Virus record (IMG/VR): IMGVR_UViG_3300018432_000023
Location: 1 to 41,957 of that record
DNA length: 41,957 bases
Source: a virus
Direction: 5' to 3' (one strand)
Below the pieces are notes generated by a model. That model was given only the letters and a program-made list of their open reading frames with translations, was not told the origin of the DNA and searched no databases. Shown piece by piece: positions 22,144-28,280 of this stretch. A program made the translations under genes and the position numbers. Numbering within the stretch: the first letter of the stretch is position 1; the number at the start of each line of letters is the position of its first letter.

Positions 22144-22359
22144 CTAGGCCGTTTCTGGCGATCCTAGGCCATAGTGCTCAGGCCGCGCCTTGCTAGCCTT
22201 GCCCCTGTTCACGACAACGGACCCGCGCCATCCTGCCAGCATCCGCGCAATCGCAACGGCCTCTTTTCGCTCGCGCACCACACCGATACGGCAGGGCATA
22301 TCCAAGCGGCGCACTTGCCAAAGCTTTCCGCTTTTCTCCACTAGGTAATGGCCTGACAT
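22144..22359 (-). CDS. Small hypothetical protein, 71 aa
   Basis: ATG 22359 follows AAAGGGGATTCAC. The protein (MSGHYLVEKSGKLWQVRRLD at the start) has strands, a helix (RKEAVAIARMLAGW) and a basic C-terminus. The layout resembles small DUF2188-like proteins, but I cannot confirm it. Confidence 0.65.
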   Translation of the reverse strand: MSGHYLVEKSGKLWQVRRLDMPCRIGVVRERKEAVAIARMLAGWRGSVVVNRGKASKARPEHYGLGSPETA

Positions 22360-22408
22360 GTGAATCCCCTTTCAGATTGCATTAGAAGGCCGTTAGTGGC
22401 GTTCCGTG

Positions 22409-22434
22409 CTGCCCCGCATGGATAGACGGGGCAG
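22409..22434 (-). other. Intercistronic hairpin, 8-bp stem
   Basis: CTGCCCCG pairs with CGGGGCAG around a 10-base loop in the 100-base gap between 22460-22651 and 22144-22359. No T-run is present. Confidence 0.6.
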
Positions 22435-22459
22435 AGTCGCAAAGCCGCTGGCGCGCGTC

Positions 22460-22651
22460 CTAGGGCCGTTTGTAGCGTATGGCCGAAAAGTGCTTTTCGA
22501 TTGCAAGGCGCGCGTTCCGTTCCGCGTCCGTTTCCGGCTCTGGCGAATTGTCCAGCGTCGCGACCCGCGCGGCCTCGCGTTTCAATCGTGCTTCCTTTCG
22601 CAGGGCATGCATGCGAGCGGAAAACATCCCGGCCGATAAGTGTCTGCCCAT
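22460..22651 (-). CDS. Small basic protein, 63 aa
   Basis: ATG 22651 lies three bases past the previous stop. The product (MGRHLSAGMFSARMHALRKE and on) is a charged helix with Lys/Arg-rich and Asp/Glu-rich segments. A TTG-start frame at 22658 is an alternative, but its composition is poorer. Confidence 0.6.
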   Translation of the reverse strand: MGRHLSAGMFSARMHALRKEARLKREAARVATLDNSPEPETDAERNARLAIEKHFSAIRYKRP

Positions 22652-22654
22652 TGG

Positions 22655-22945
22655 TCAAGCCCCCTCGGTTAGACGGACGTTGAACGCCTCGCCGTCCAGA
22701 TACGATTCAACGTTGGCAATCGTCTCGCGAATAGCGCGCAAGGCGTTGCTGTCGTCGAACGCGAGCCGCATCGGAAAGGAAGCGGATTCCGTCACTGTCG
22801 CAAGCCAAGCCTGCGCCGCGTCAATATCTAAGGCGTTGGCGCATCCGCTCATGTCGTCGTCGCGGTAGCATTCCCAACGTCCGTCTAAATCCGTCCAAAG
22901 CGTTTGCAACGACTCTTCGTCGTCAATTTCTAGAACGATGCCCAT
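22655..22945 (-). CDS. Acidic hypothetical protein, 96 aa
   Basis: ATG 22945 follows ATAGGAGAGTCAGGCT. It begins MGIVLEIDDEESLQTLWTDL and is acidic and helical, with a Cys pair near residues 32 and 41. Function unknown. Confidence 0.7.
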   Translation of the reverse strand: MGIVLEIDDEESLQTLWTDLDGRWECYRDDDMSGCANALDIDAAQAWLATVTESASFPMRLAFDDSNALRAIRETIANVESYLDGEAFNVRLTEGA

Positions 22946-22985
22946 AGCCTGACTCTCCTATCTTGAAGCATCGAGTCGCTTCCTT

Positions 22986-23014
22986 ATGGCGCGCCACACT
23001 GGACGGCGCGCCAT
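22986..23014 (-). other. Intercistronic hairpin, perfect 10-bp stem
   Basis: ATGGCGCGCC pairs with GGCGCGCCAT around ACACTGGAC, between the stop of 23035-23757 and the next ribosome site. It is among the longest perfect stems in the minus-strand cluster. Confidence 0.65.
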
Positions 23015-23034
23015 GGTGGAAACGTCCAGAGCGC

Positions 23035-23757
23035 TTAGGCTTTCATATGCGCGGCATCGGCCTTTTTCTTGCCAGTGCCGTGCGCAGGAAACCCAACGAT
23101 CACTTTACGGTCGCGCACTGCGCAAAGGCCGCAAGTGGCGCACGAAACATCGTCTTTGTAAGTGGCAGGGCAAACCACAACCTTTCGGCCTTTGGGCGTT
23201 GCAATATCGGCCTTGCCCTGGACGCTGGACGGCAGGACGACAACAACGGGTCCAGCGTTCAAATCGGCCAATGCGTCGGCGTGGGGCAGATTGTTTCCGC
23301 TTAGGTTGATCGTGAAACCGGCCGAATTAGCATCCGACACGACGGCGCGATTCTCGGCCGATTGTGTCACGTTGTGGTGCGTATAGGTAAAGCCGCGCTT
23401 TCCGTCGTTTGCGTCGACAAGCTGGCCAATCATGCCAGCGTCCAGCTTGCCCCCGTTGTGGGGCAAATCGCCAGCTTGATTGTGACGCCACAACGTATCG
23501 GCCGGGAGCGCCGCGACAGAGCCGCAAAGGCCGTTCCAATCCGTTGTGCGCATAGTGGCGCGGCCGTTTTTAAATTCCGCGTTCGGTCCAGCTTTCGACA
23601 TGCTGGACCAAAGGAAGGCAAGCGGGCCGGATTCCGCATAGCACCCATTTCCCGCAAAGGGGCAGGACGGTGCGCAGGTTTCTTTTGCCGTCGTCGACAC
23701 TGGCATTGGACCCGTCTTTACGTTGCTGGATTTGGGATTCCACAAAATAGCTGTCAC
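23035..23757 (-). CDS. Cysteine-motif phage protein, GP88/DUF7227-like, 240 aa
   Basis: GTG 23757 follows ATAGGAGAGTCTGCC. The protein has CAPSCPFAGNGCYAESG near residues 27-43 and CATCGLCAVRDRK near 205. With DTLWRHNQAGDLP and FTYTHHN segments it resembles the phage GP88/DUF7227-type proteins, which have such Cys clusters and are thought to bind metal. Its role is not known to me. Its leader carries the GANTC/GTTAAC block and the TGCGCACAATCGCGCC repeat. Confidence 0.75.
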   Translation of the reverse strand: MTAILWNPKSSNVKTGPMPVSTTAKETCAPSCPFAGNGCYAESGPLAFLWSSMSKAGPNAEFKNGRATMRTTDWNGLCGSVAALPADTLWRHNQAGDLPHNGGKLDAGMIGQLVDANDGKRGFTYTHHNVTQSAENRAVVSDANSAGFTINLSGNNLPHADALADLNAGPVVVVLPSSVQGKADIATPKGRKVVVCPATYKDDVSCATCGLCAVRDRKVIVGFPAHGTGKKKADAAHMKA

Positions 23758-23773
23758 GGCAGACTCTCCTATT

Positions 23774-23836
23774 TGCGCACAATCGCGCCGCGTTGGTCGT
23801 TTGGTTTTAAGGCTGATTCCCTAGCGAAACGTTAAT
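23774..23836 (-). promoter_or_regulatory. Leader 1: GANTC/TTAAC block plus TGCGCA repeat
   Basis: In the minus sense ATTAACGTTTCGCTAGGG is followed by AATC (giving GGGAATC, a GANTC site), then a TTAAAACC -10-like patch, then GGCGCGATTGTGCGCA and the ribosome site of 23035-23757. The stop codon of the upstream gene lies inside the block. The sequence is shared with the leaders at 24020 and 24660. Confidence 0.55.
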
Positions 23837-24003
23837 GGCGACTGCCAATAGGCAAGTTGCCCCTGCCAGTGTGAAAGCTTGCGTTCCCAGAAAGCCGCCT
23901 CGGCCGCATCTAGGTCGCGATGCGTCAGCTGATTAGCAGCGCGCGCAATGCCACGGTGCGCCCGTGCAATCGCCTTCAAGTGGAGAACGTCAAGCTTGGT
24001 CAT
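23821..24003 (-). CDS. Small helical protein, 60 aa
   Basis: ATG 24003 follows a leader with GGGGGCC as the only ribosome-site-like stretch. The product is a Trp-, His- and Arg-rich helix (MTKLDVLHLKAIARAHRGIA at the start). Function unknown; the gene's position behind a conserved leader supports it. Confidence 0.6.
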   Translation of the reverse strand: MTKLDVLHLKAIARAHRGIARAANQLTHRDLDAAEAAFWERKLSHWQGQLAYWQSPLTFR

Positions 24004-24019
24004 TTTGGCCCCCGTCTAG

Positions 24020-24080
24020 TGCGCACCAATCGCGCCCGACACAAACCGTTATAGCAGCGATTCCCTAACAAAACGTTAAC
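24020..24080 (-). promoter_or_regulatory. Leader 2: GANTC/TTAAC block plus TGCGCA repeat
   Basis: In the minus sense GTTAACGTTTTGTTAGGG is followed by AATCGCTG, a good -10-like CTATAACG, and then GGCGCGATTGGTGCGCA before gene 23821-24003. This copy lies wholly in an intergenic gap (24004-24125), so it is not constrained by coding. That gap also holds a terminator-like hairpin (AGGGCGGG/CCTGCCCT) further upstream. Confidence 0.6.
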
Positions 24081-24125
24081 GCCACTTTCCTTAGGGCAGG
24101 TCGAAACCCGCCCTGCGGAAAAAGG

Positions 24126-24290
24126 CTAACGGCGCTTGACGATGAAATCCGCCACAACGCGCGGCACCCAATGCCCCCACGCTATAGCCTGCCGAATCTC
24201 GCCAAAATCGGCCTCGCGATGCCCAGCCGCGACTAGGAGGGCGTTAACATCGCGCCAAAATGCGAGTCGCGCGGTTTCAATCGTTGTCAT
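24126..24290 (-). CDS. Small hypothetical protein, 54 aa
   Basis: I use ATG 24290 because AAGGAGAACG lies just upstream. It starts MTTIETARLAFWRDVNALLV and is helical with several Trp. It overlaps the gene before by 14 bases. The TGCGCACAATCGCGCC repeat (24308-24323) is upstream, inside that gene. Confidence 0.65.
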   Translation of the reverse strand: MTTIETARLAFWRDVNALLVAAGHREADFGEIRQAIAWGHWVPRVVADFIVKRR

Positions 24291-24420
24291 GGGATTCGTT
24301 CTCCTTTTGCGCACAATCGCGCCCGGTTTCTGATTCCGTATGGCGAGTCGTTTCGCCAGTCAAGGCTTGAATTTCCGCAATCATTGCCGCGACTGCGGAA
24401 GCTAATTCACTGTTACTCAT
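24277..24420 (-). CDS. Small hypothetical protein, 47 aa
   Basis: ATG 24420 overlaps the preceding stop (TAATG), so translation is probably coupled. An N-terminal helix (MSNSELASAVAAMIAEIQAL) is followed by a polar Glu/Thr/Asp tail. Function unknown. Confidence 0.6.
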   Translation of the reverse strand: MSNSELASAVAAMIAEIQALTGETTRHTESETGRDCAQKENESHDND

Positions 24421-24620
24421 TAGCGACAGGTCCTGACCAGAGCGCGCGTTAGGACGTTGGCGCGACGCAAGCGGCAATGGAACGCGCGTCGACGCTTTGC
24501 CGCCCTCGCCGATTCCAGCGTTTCGCGCACTGCCCAAACGCCAAAGGCGAGGGCACAAGCGATGCAAAGGAATCCCGCGTAAATGGTCAGGAAAGAGAGA
24601 ATTTCGGGAGAGAGAGTCAT
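24420..24620 (-). CDS. One-helix membrane protein next to the transglycosylase
   Basis: I use ATG 24620 behind AAGGGGCACCACA. Residues 8-30 are hydrophobic (LSFLTIYAGFLCIACALAFG) and the C-terminus is strongly basic. Following a lytic transglycosylase, it could be a lysis accessory such as a holin-like protein, but one helix and a basic tail are not diagnostic. Its start codon is sequestered in a 12-bp stem. Confidence 0.65.
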   Translation of the reverse strand: MTLSPEILSFLTIYAGFLCIACALAFGVWAVRETLESARAAKRRRAFHCRLRRANVLTRALVRTCR

Positions 24621-24654
24621 TGTGGTGCCCCTTGTTTTCAGTGGCACCACAATG
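24618..24654 (-). promoter_or_regulatory. 12-bp hairpin that includes the start codon
   Basis: In the minus sense CATTGTGGTGCC pairs perfectly with GGCACCACAATG, and the final ATG is the start of 24420-24620. The 13-base loop contains AACAAGG, so part of the ribosome site is exposed while the start is paired. It looks like a translational switch. Confidence 0.7.
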
Positions 24655-24659
24655 CCAGC

Positions 24660-24681
24660 GATTCCTTGCGAAACGGTTAAC
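24660..24681 (-). promoter_or_regulatory. Leader 3: GANTC/TTAAC block
   Basis: In the minus sense GTTAACCGTTTCGCAAGG is followed by AATCGCTG, matching leaders 1 and 2. It overlaps the stop codon of the transglycosylase gene and lies just upstream of the start-codon hairpin. A candidate promoter for 24420-24620 and the genes after it. Confidence 0.55.
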
Positions 24682-25294
24682 GCGCGCCAGGTTTCGTCAT
24701 TTCCGCTTCTAACTTTGCGATATGGCCCCCGAACGCCTTCGGCGGATTCTTGCCTAGGAACGATTCAATCGGATGGCCCGTAATGGCCAGCACATAAGCG
24801 CGCGTCTCGGCCGGAATGCTGGACGTCTTTGCCCCCTTCGTCGCCAGCCACTTGGACAAGTTGCCCTGCCCCCAATTATAGGCCGCAAGTGCAAGGCCTA
24901 GATTGCCAAAGCGTGACTCTAGCTGACCAAGGTATTTCGCTGCGCCACGAGTCGAAGATTCCGCGCTTGTCCTGTCGACAGCATACGCAACGGCCGTTCC
25001 CGGCATAAACTGGAAAAGGCCGCATGCTCCCGCCTTAGAACAGACGTCCAGCTTAAACCCGCTTTCCTGCCGTGCCACGGCAGCTAGAACGGCCGGGCGC
25101 ATCGTTCCGGCATTATCTGCCAGGATGCAACGCAAGGCCGCTGGCACCATGCCAGAGCGCTCGCAATAGGTGCGCCGTGCTTCCGCCCTTGCATAGGCTT
25201 CCGCATTGGTCACGACGTGATTTGCAGTGATTACAGTGCATCCGCCCATAAGCAGCAGATTCAGGCCGATAGTAAGCTTTGTTGTGGTGCGCAT
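24677..25294 (-). CDS. Lytic murein transglycosylase (SLT), probable lipoprotein
   Basis: ATG 25294 follows AGGGGGCAACA. A signal peptide ends in LLMGGC (Cys19), a loose lipobox. Residues 65-180 match the SLT goose-lysozyme-like fold: catalytic Glu77 in AAVARQESGF, then AGACGLFQFMPGTA, LAAYNWGQGN and a YVLAI segment. Such enzymes cleave the glycan between MurNAc and GlcNAc with 1,6-anhydro product. Because it is predicted to be exported and lipidated, lysis or cell-wall remodelling fits better than a virion tail role. It opens the minus-strand operon. Confidence 0.85.
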   Translation of the reverse strand: MRTTTKLTIGLNLLLMGGCTVITANHVVTNAEAYARAEARRTYCERSGMVPAALRCILADNAGTMRPAVLAAVARQESGFKLDVCSKAGACGLFQFMPGTAVAYAVDRTSAESSTRGAAKYLGQLESRFGNLGLALAAYNWGQGNLSKWLATKGAKTSSIPAETRAYVLAITGHPIESFLGKNPPKAFGGHIAKLEAEMTKPGAR

Positions 25295-25689
25295 TGTTGC
25301 CCCCTGTTGTGTGTCGTTTGACAGGGGCGAATCTGCGCCATGGGTTTGAACAATTCCTTACCTGTTGCCCCTTGCCTATTGACAGGGTTAGCACTGCCCT
25401 AAGGCAAACCACACAATGCGCAGCACATAGCGCAAAGCCTTATGCTGTAAGGCTTCTAGCAGCTCTTCACCATTCATTAGGATATGAGGCAAGGCCTCGA
25501 GTGCATGCTATGCAATCAAGCGCAAAGCCTTATGCCACAAGGCTTTCGTCGTCGTCGAGGGCGGCCGGGTGCCCCCGTCGGGTTAAGCGAATCGCCCCTG
25601 GGGGCCAGGACCGCGCGGGGGGTCAGCATTCGCGCGCAAAGACGAAAAATTCCGGCTATGGTATTCGGGTGATTCGTGGAGAGCGCGAA
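25295..25689 (+). promoter_or_regulatory. Divergent control region with paired hairpin repeats
   Basis: The gap lies between the diverging transglycosylase gene and the plus-strand right arm. TTGACAGGG occurs twice on the plus strand (about 25317 and 25379), so at least one may be a -35 box; no good -10 box follows. AGCGCAAAGCCTTATGC occurs at 25429 and 25519, each beginning a hairpin. The stretch 25560-25640 is very GC-rich with runs of G and C. Confidence 0.55.
25429..25546. repeat. Two hairpin repeats exactly 90 bases apart
   Basis: A 17-base direct repeat (AGCGCAAAGCCTTATGC) starts each unit. The first folds as AAGCCTTA/TAAGGCTT (25435-25455) and the second as AAAGCCTT/AAGGCTTT (25524-25546). 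The loops differ while the stems are kept. They could be operators, an origin element or attachment-type sites. Confidence 0.65.
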
Positions 25690-25965
25690 ATGCAATACAT
25701 TCTGAGCGAAAACGAGATGGAGGATGTCCGCATCGACCGGTTGCGGCTTGAGAAGATGCCGAGCAGCGAAGGGCTGGTGAATGTGGTGCGGCATGTGGCG
25801 ACGACGATGATCCAGACGGTGAATGTTAACGGGCGTGGTGCGAGCAATTTCCCGCACGGCTGCATTCACGTTAAGGATCCTCGTGGGCCCACTTGGCAGA
25901 CCGAATATTGTGACGGCTGTCAGGTGGCCGGGATCTGCCCGCAGCCGAAGGAATGGAGCAAGTGA
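25690..25965 (+). CDS. Cysteine-containing small protein, 91 aa
   Basis: I start at ATG 25690 behind GTGGAGAGCGCGAA. A helical N-terminus (MQYILSENEMEDVRIDRLRL) is followed by a C-terminal segment with His and CDGCQVAGICPQP, a likely metal site. It is the first gene of the right plus-strand arm. Family unknown. Confidence 0.7.
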   Translation: MQYILSENEMEDVRIDRLRLEKMPSSEGLVNVVRHVATTMIQTVNVNGRGASNFPHGCIHVKDPRGPTWQTEYCDGCQVAGICPQPKEWSK

Positions 25966-26093
25966 TGTTTCGAGATTTTGCCGAGGCGGTTGTTGAGACG
26001 CTGACGGCTTTGCTCATCATCGTGACGTCGATGCTGATCTTCTTCGGCATGACCGCGATGCTGGGTTATACGGTGTGGTGGCTGGTATCATGA
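25965..26093 (+). CDS. Micro membrane protein, 42 aa
   Basis: ATG 25965 overlaps the preceding stop (TGATG). Most of the protein is a hydrophobic helix (ALLIIVTSMLIFFGMTAMLG) with a second short aromatic stretch. It ends in an ATGA overlap with the next gene. Confidence 0.7.
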   Translation: MFRDFAEAVVETLTALLIIVTSMLIFFGMTAMLGYTVWWLVS

Positions 26094-26242
26094 TCAGGGA
26101 TCTGAAGCGGTTCTGGATCGTCTACCGCAGCATGCGGGCGCTGGGCCTACCGACGCGAGCGGCTTTTGGCGCGGCTTGGTTCAACGTGGTGACTTGGCGG
26201 AAGGCCAAGGCCCGAGCTGCGGCGCGCAGGACGAGGCGATAA
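26090..26242 (+). CDS. Small basic protein, 50 aa
   Basis: ATG 26090 overlaps the previous stop. It starts MIRDLKRFWIVYRSMRALGL and ends in a run of Lys/Arg/Ala. The hydrophobic-aromatic first half and basic end suggest membrane-surface or nucleic-acid contact. Function unknown. Confidence 0.65.
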   Translation: MIRDLKRFWIVYRSMRALGLPTRAAFGAAWFNVVTWRKAKARAAARRTRR

Positions 26243-26293
26243 GAAAAGGCTTGTATCTCGGTCGAATTCTGGCAGGCTGCTCGCGACGGTCAG

Positions 26294-26340
26294 GCCCAAT
26301 GGTGCAGCCCAGACAATGCACCGGCAATCTAGGATTGGGC
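26294..26340 (+). promoter_or_regulatory. Structured leader of the SciP-like gene
   Basis: GCCCAAT pairs with ATTGGGC at the ends, and inside GGTGCA pairs with TGCACC, giving a two-storey stem with an 11-base bulge. It occupies most of the 150-base gap before 26392 and could be a protein- or RNA-binding leader. No riboswitch class is recognised. Confidence 0.5.
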
Positions 26341-26391
26341 TTGGGTAACTCACGGGGAAGAGCCGTCACCCCTCACTGGAGAGCACCAACC

Positions 26392-26667
26392 ATGTCCAAT
26401 GTGTTTAAGCCTTTGCCGACCTTCCGCTGCCCGCTGACGGGCGAAATCAAGACGGCGCACGATCTGCCGGATCCGACCAAGACCTGGCGCTGGACGGCCA
26501 CCCGCAAGGCAATGCTGATCCGCGCGATCGAGGCCGGTGTGATCACCGAGGGTCTGGTCTACACGCGCTACCACGTAAGTCCTGAAGAACTGGCCGAATG
26601 GCGGCGAAAGTATGCGACAGGCGACCTGTCTGCGCTTAAGCAGAAGAACATGCGACGGGCAGCCTGA
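26392..26667 (+). CDS. SciP-like (DUF1153) cell-cycle regulator, 91 aa
   Basis: ATG 26392 follows CTGGAGAGCACC. Residues 31-81 have the DUF1153 pattern: W(R)WTATRKAMLIRAIEAGVI, then YTRYHVSPEELAEW, then a conserved L near the end, and the length is close to Caulobacter SciP (about 93). In Caulobacter SciP binds CtrA and DNA and blocks CtrA-activated promoters. A phage copy could lock CtrA output or act on phage promoters; this is inference. It carries an unusual N-terminal 30 residues (PTFRCPLTGEIKTAHD). The next gene overlaps by one base (TGATG). Confidence 0.8.
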   Translation: MSNVFKPLPTFRCPLTGEIKTAHDLPDPTKTWRWTATRKAMLIRAIEAGVITEGLVYTRYHVSPEELAEWRRKYATGDLSALKQKNMRRAA

Positions 26668-26897
26668 TGAACTGGCTCTGGCTGTGGTGGGAGAAGATGA
26701 TGACGAACGAAGCGCCGAGCTACCATGCACGGAAGCTGAGGGCGACGAGGAAGGCTCGCCTTGACGCCGTCGTCTCTCAGCCGACGCAGCAGTCTGACGT
26801 GAAGGCGAAGGTGGATCCCACCTCGCCGAGCGGCATCAGCGAGGACAAGTCCGACAAGATGGACGAGTCTAACGGGCCCGACATCAGGAGCACGTAA
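26667..26897 (+). CDS. Hypothetical protein, 76 aa
   Basis: ATG 26667 overlaps the SciP-like stop. A short Trp-rich start (MNWLWLWWEKMM) could lie at the membrane. The rest is polar and looks disordered (Lys/Ser/Asp/Pro). Function unknown. Confidence 0.6.
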   Translation: MNWLWLWWEKMMTNEAPSYHARKLRATRKARLDAVVSQPTQQSDVKAKVDPTSPSGISEDKSDKMDESNGPDIRST

Positions 26898-26900
26898 GCC

Positions 26901-27050
26901 ATGACTTGGCGCTGTAAGCTGCTCGGCCACCGATGGCACCCTTGGGCGGTTCGATATGACGAGGCCCCGAACGGGTGGTGGTACGAGTGGACAGCGTGCA
27001 GCCGATGCGGCGCGCTCAGGCGCGAGCTTGTCGCGAGCCAAGAAGGGTAG
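26901..27050 (+). CDS. DUF1660-like zinc-ribbon protein, 49 aa
   Basis: ATG 26901 follows AGGAGCACGTAAGCC. The layout MTWRCKLLGHRWHPW, a Trp/Tyr middle, then TACSRCGALRRE has one Cys-His pair and one Cys pair. This is the pattern of small phage zinc-ribbon proteins of the DUF1660 type; role unknown. Confidence 0.65.
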   Translation: MTWRCKLLGHRWHPWAVRYDEAPNGWWYEWTACSRCGALRRELVASQEG

Positions 27051-27053
27051 GCC

Positions 27054-27590
27054 ATGATCATCGAGGCAGTCATTATTGCGGCCTCTGGTGCCGTAAATCG
27101 CTTTCGCGGCTCTGGCCTCGTCGAGGGCTTCGGGAAGGGCGGCGCCGCGATCATGTTCGGCGGGCTCGCGCTGTGGCTGTTCTGGCCGAACTGGCCGTGG
27201 GCGGTCGCGGCCGGGATCTGCTACCTGTTCTGGGCGATCTGGGGCTGGGGGCGATGGTTCGACCTTGAGCGGTTGCCTGAGGACTGGAACCGCACGGACG
27301 GCGATATCAGCACCTTCGACATGATCATCAATACGCTTGGCCTCGGCAATGACTACCTTGCGCTGTTCATCCGCCATGCGTGGGGCATGGTGCCTGCAGG
27401 GCTGCTCTTGGGCTGGTTCTGCGGTCCCGCATGGCTGCAGGTCATTCCTGCCTTCGCGGTCGCCGCGGTAGGCTGTTACGAGATCGGCTGGCGGATCACG
27501 GACAAGCGGCCGATCGAGGTGGCCGAGGTCCTCGTCGGCCTTGTGTGGGGCATCCTGCTCGTTTCCGTGTTCCATCTCTGCGAGGTCTGA
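27054..27590 (+). CDS. Polytopic membrane protein, 178 aa
   Basis: Four or five hydrophobic helices are visible: AAIMFGGLALWLF; WAVAAGICYLFWAIWGW; the stretch around ALFIRHAWGMVPAGLLLGWF; and AEVLVGLVWGILLVSVFHL. A cytosolic-looking acidic loop (RLPEDWNRTDGDISTFDM) separates two halves. No family is recognised. It sits among several other small membrane genes. Confidence 0.75.
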   Translation: MIIEAVIIAASGAVNRFRGSGLVEGFGKGGAAIMFGGLALWLFWPNWPWAVAAGICYLFWAIWGWGRWFDLERLPEDWNRTDGDISTFDMIINTLGLGNDYLALFIRHAWGMVPAGLLLGWFCGPAWLQVIPAFAVAAVGCYEIGWRITDKRPIEVAEVLVGLVWGILLVSVFHLCEV

Positions 27591-27958
27591 TGATGCGGTT
27601 TTTCGCTTGGATCATTCTGGGGGTTCTCCCCATGCTGCTTGCCCTGCTCGTGTTCTCAGTCTCAGCCTCCTCTTCCGAATACGCCGAATTCTTCAAGTCC
27701 TTCGCGCCTGAGCATTGCTGCTGGACGAACCAGTGCTGCTTTGAGGTGCCGCGCTCAAGCGTGATCGGCCAGGGACGTCGCGCGGCCGACAACAAGCCTG
27801 TGTGGCGCGTGGAGCCGACCGGCGAGGTTATCCCGCGCAATGGTCCGTCGCCGAACGATCGCTATTATCGCTGCGCTTGCGATCAGGTCGGTTCTGGCTA
27901 CAAGTTCACCCCGACGTCGCGGACGCGCTGTCTGTTCACACCCGACGAGGCCATGTGA
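27590..27958 (+). CDS. Exported Cys-rich protein, 122 aa
   Basis: ATG 27590 (or 27593) overlaps the previous stop. A signal peptide or anchor (FFAWIILGVLPMLLALLVFS) precedes a periplasmic domain with HCCWTNQCC and later YYRCACDQVG and TRCLF, so several disulphides are likely. It resembles short exported proteins of Rhizobiales and their phages, with no known function. Confidence 0.75.
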   Translation: MMRFFAWIILGVLPMLLALLVFSVSASSSEYAEFFKSFAPEHCCWTNQCCFEVPRSSVIGQGRRAADNKPVWRVEPTGEVIPRNGPSPNDRYYRCACDQVGSGYKFTPTSRTRCLFTPDEAM

Positions 27959-28122
27959 TGGATATCATTCGATGGCTGGCCACTGAGCCAGGATGGACCG
28001 GCCGGGTGGCGATCCTCAGCGTCTCGTTCGCGATCCTTGAGGTCCCGTTCCAAGTCGGTGGACCGGCCATGCTATTGCTTGGCTTCATCGACGCCACGCT
28101 CTTCCCTAAGGCACGTCGGTGA
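27958..28122 (+). CDS. Small membrane protein, 54 aa
   Basis: ATG 27958 overlaps the preceding stop (TGATG). An amphipathic start (MDIIRWLATEPGWTGR) is followed by one or two hydrophobic stretches ending in Lys/Arg. It is coupled to both neighbours by overlaps. Function unknown. Confidence 0.7.
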   Translation: MDIIRWLATEPGWTGRVAILSVSFAILEVPFQVGGPAMLLLGFIDATLFPKARR

Positions 28123-28280
28123 CCAACCGTGAGGTCTGGATGCGCAGGTTCGTGATCATGATCATCTGCGTGGCTGTGATCTTCGGTGCCCTGGCGCTCC
28201 GCTTCGTGCAGCTCGCGAACCAATGGGAGCGATGCGCTCCCTCGCACGACGAGATCGTCGACATGTGGAAGCGATCATGA
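28119..28280 (+). CDS. One-helix membrane protein, 53 aa, GTG start
   Basis: GTG 28119 overlaps the previous stop (GTGA). A basic N-terminus (MTNREVWMRR) precedes a helix (FVIMIICVAVIFGALALRFV) and a soluble tail with one Cys. The topology resembles that of other one-helix proteins in this region. Confidence 0.7.
   Translation: MTNREVWMRRFVIMIICVAVIFGALALRFVQLANQWERCAPSHDEIVDMWKRS

Noticed and set aside
24308-24336. Fourth GANTC/TTAAC leader
   Set aside because: The TGCGCA repeat and a nearby GAATC are present, but GTTAAC and the usual spacing are missing, and the region is coding.
26568-27575. Minus-strand frame of 335 codons
   Set aside because: Opposite several overlapping plus-strand genes with good starts; no ribosome site or recognisable domain.
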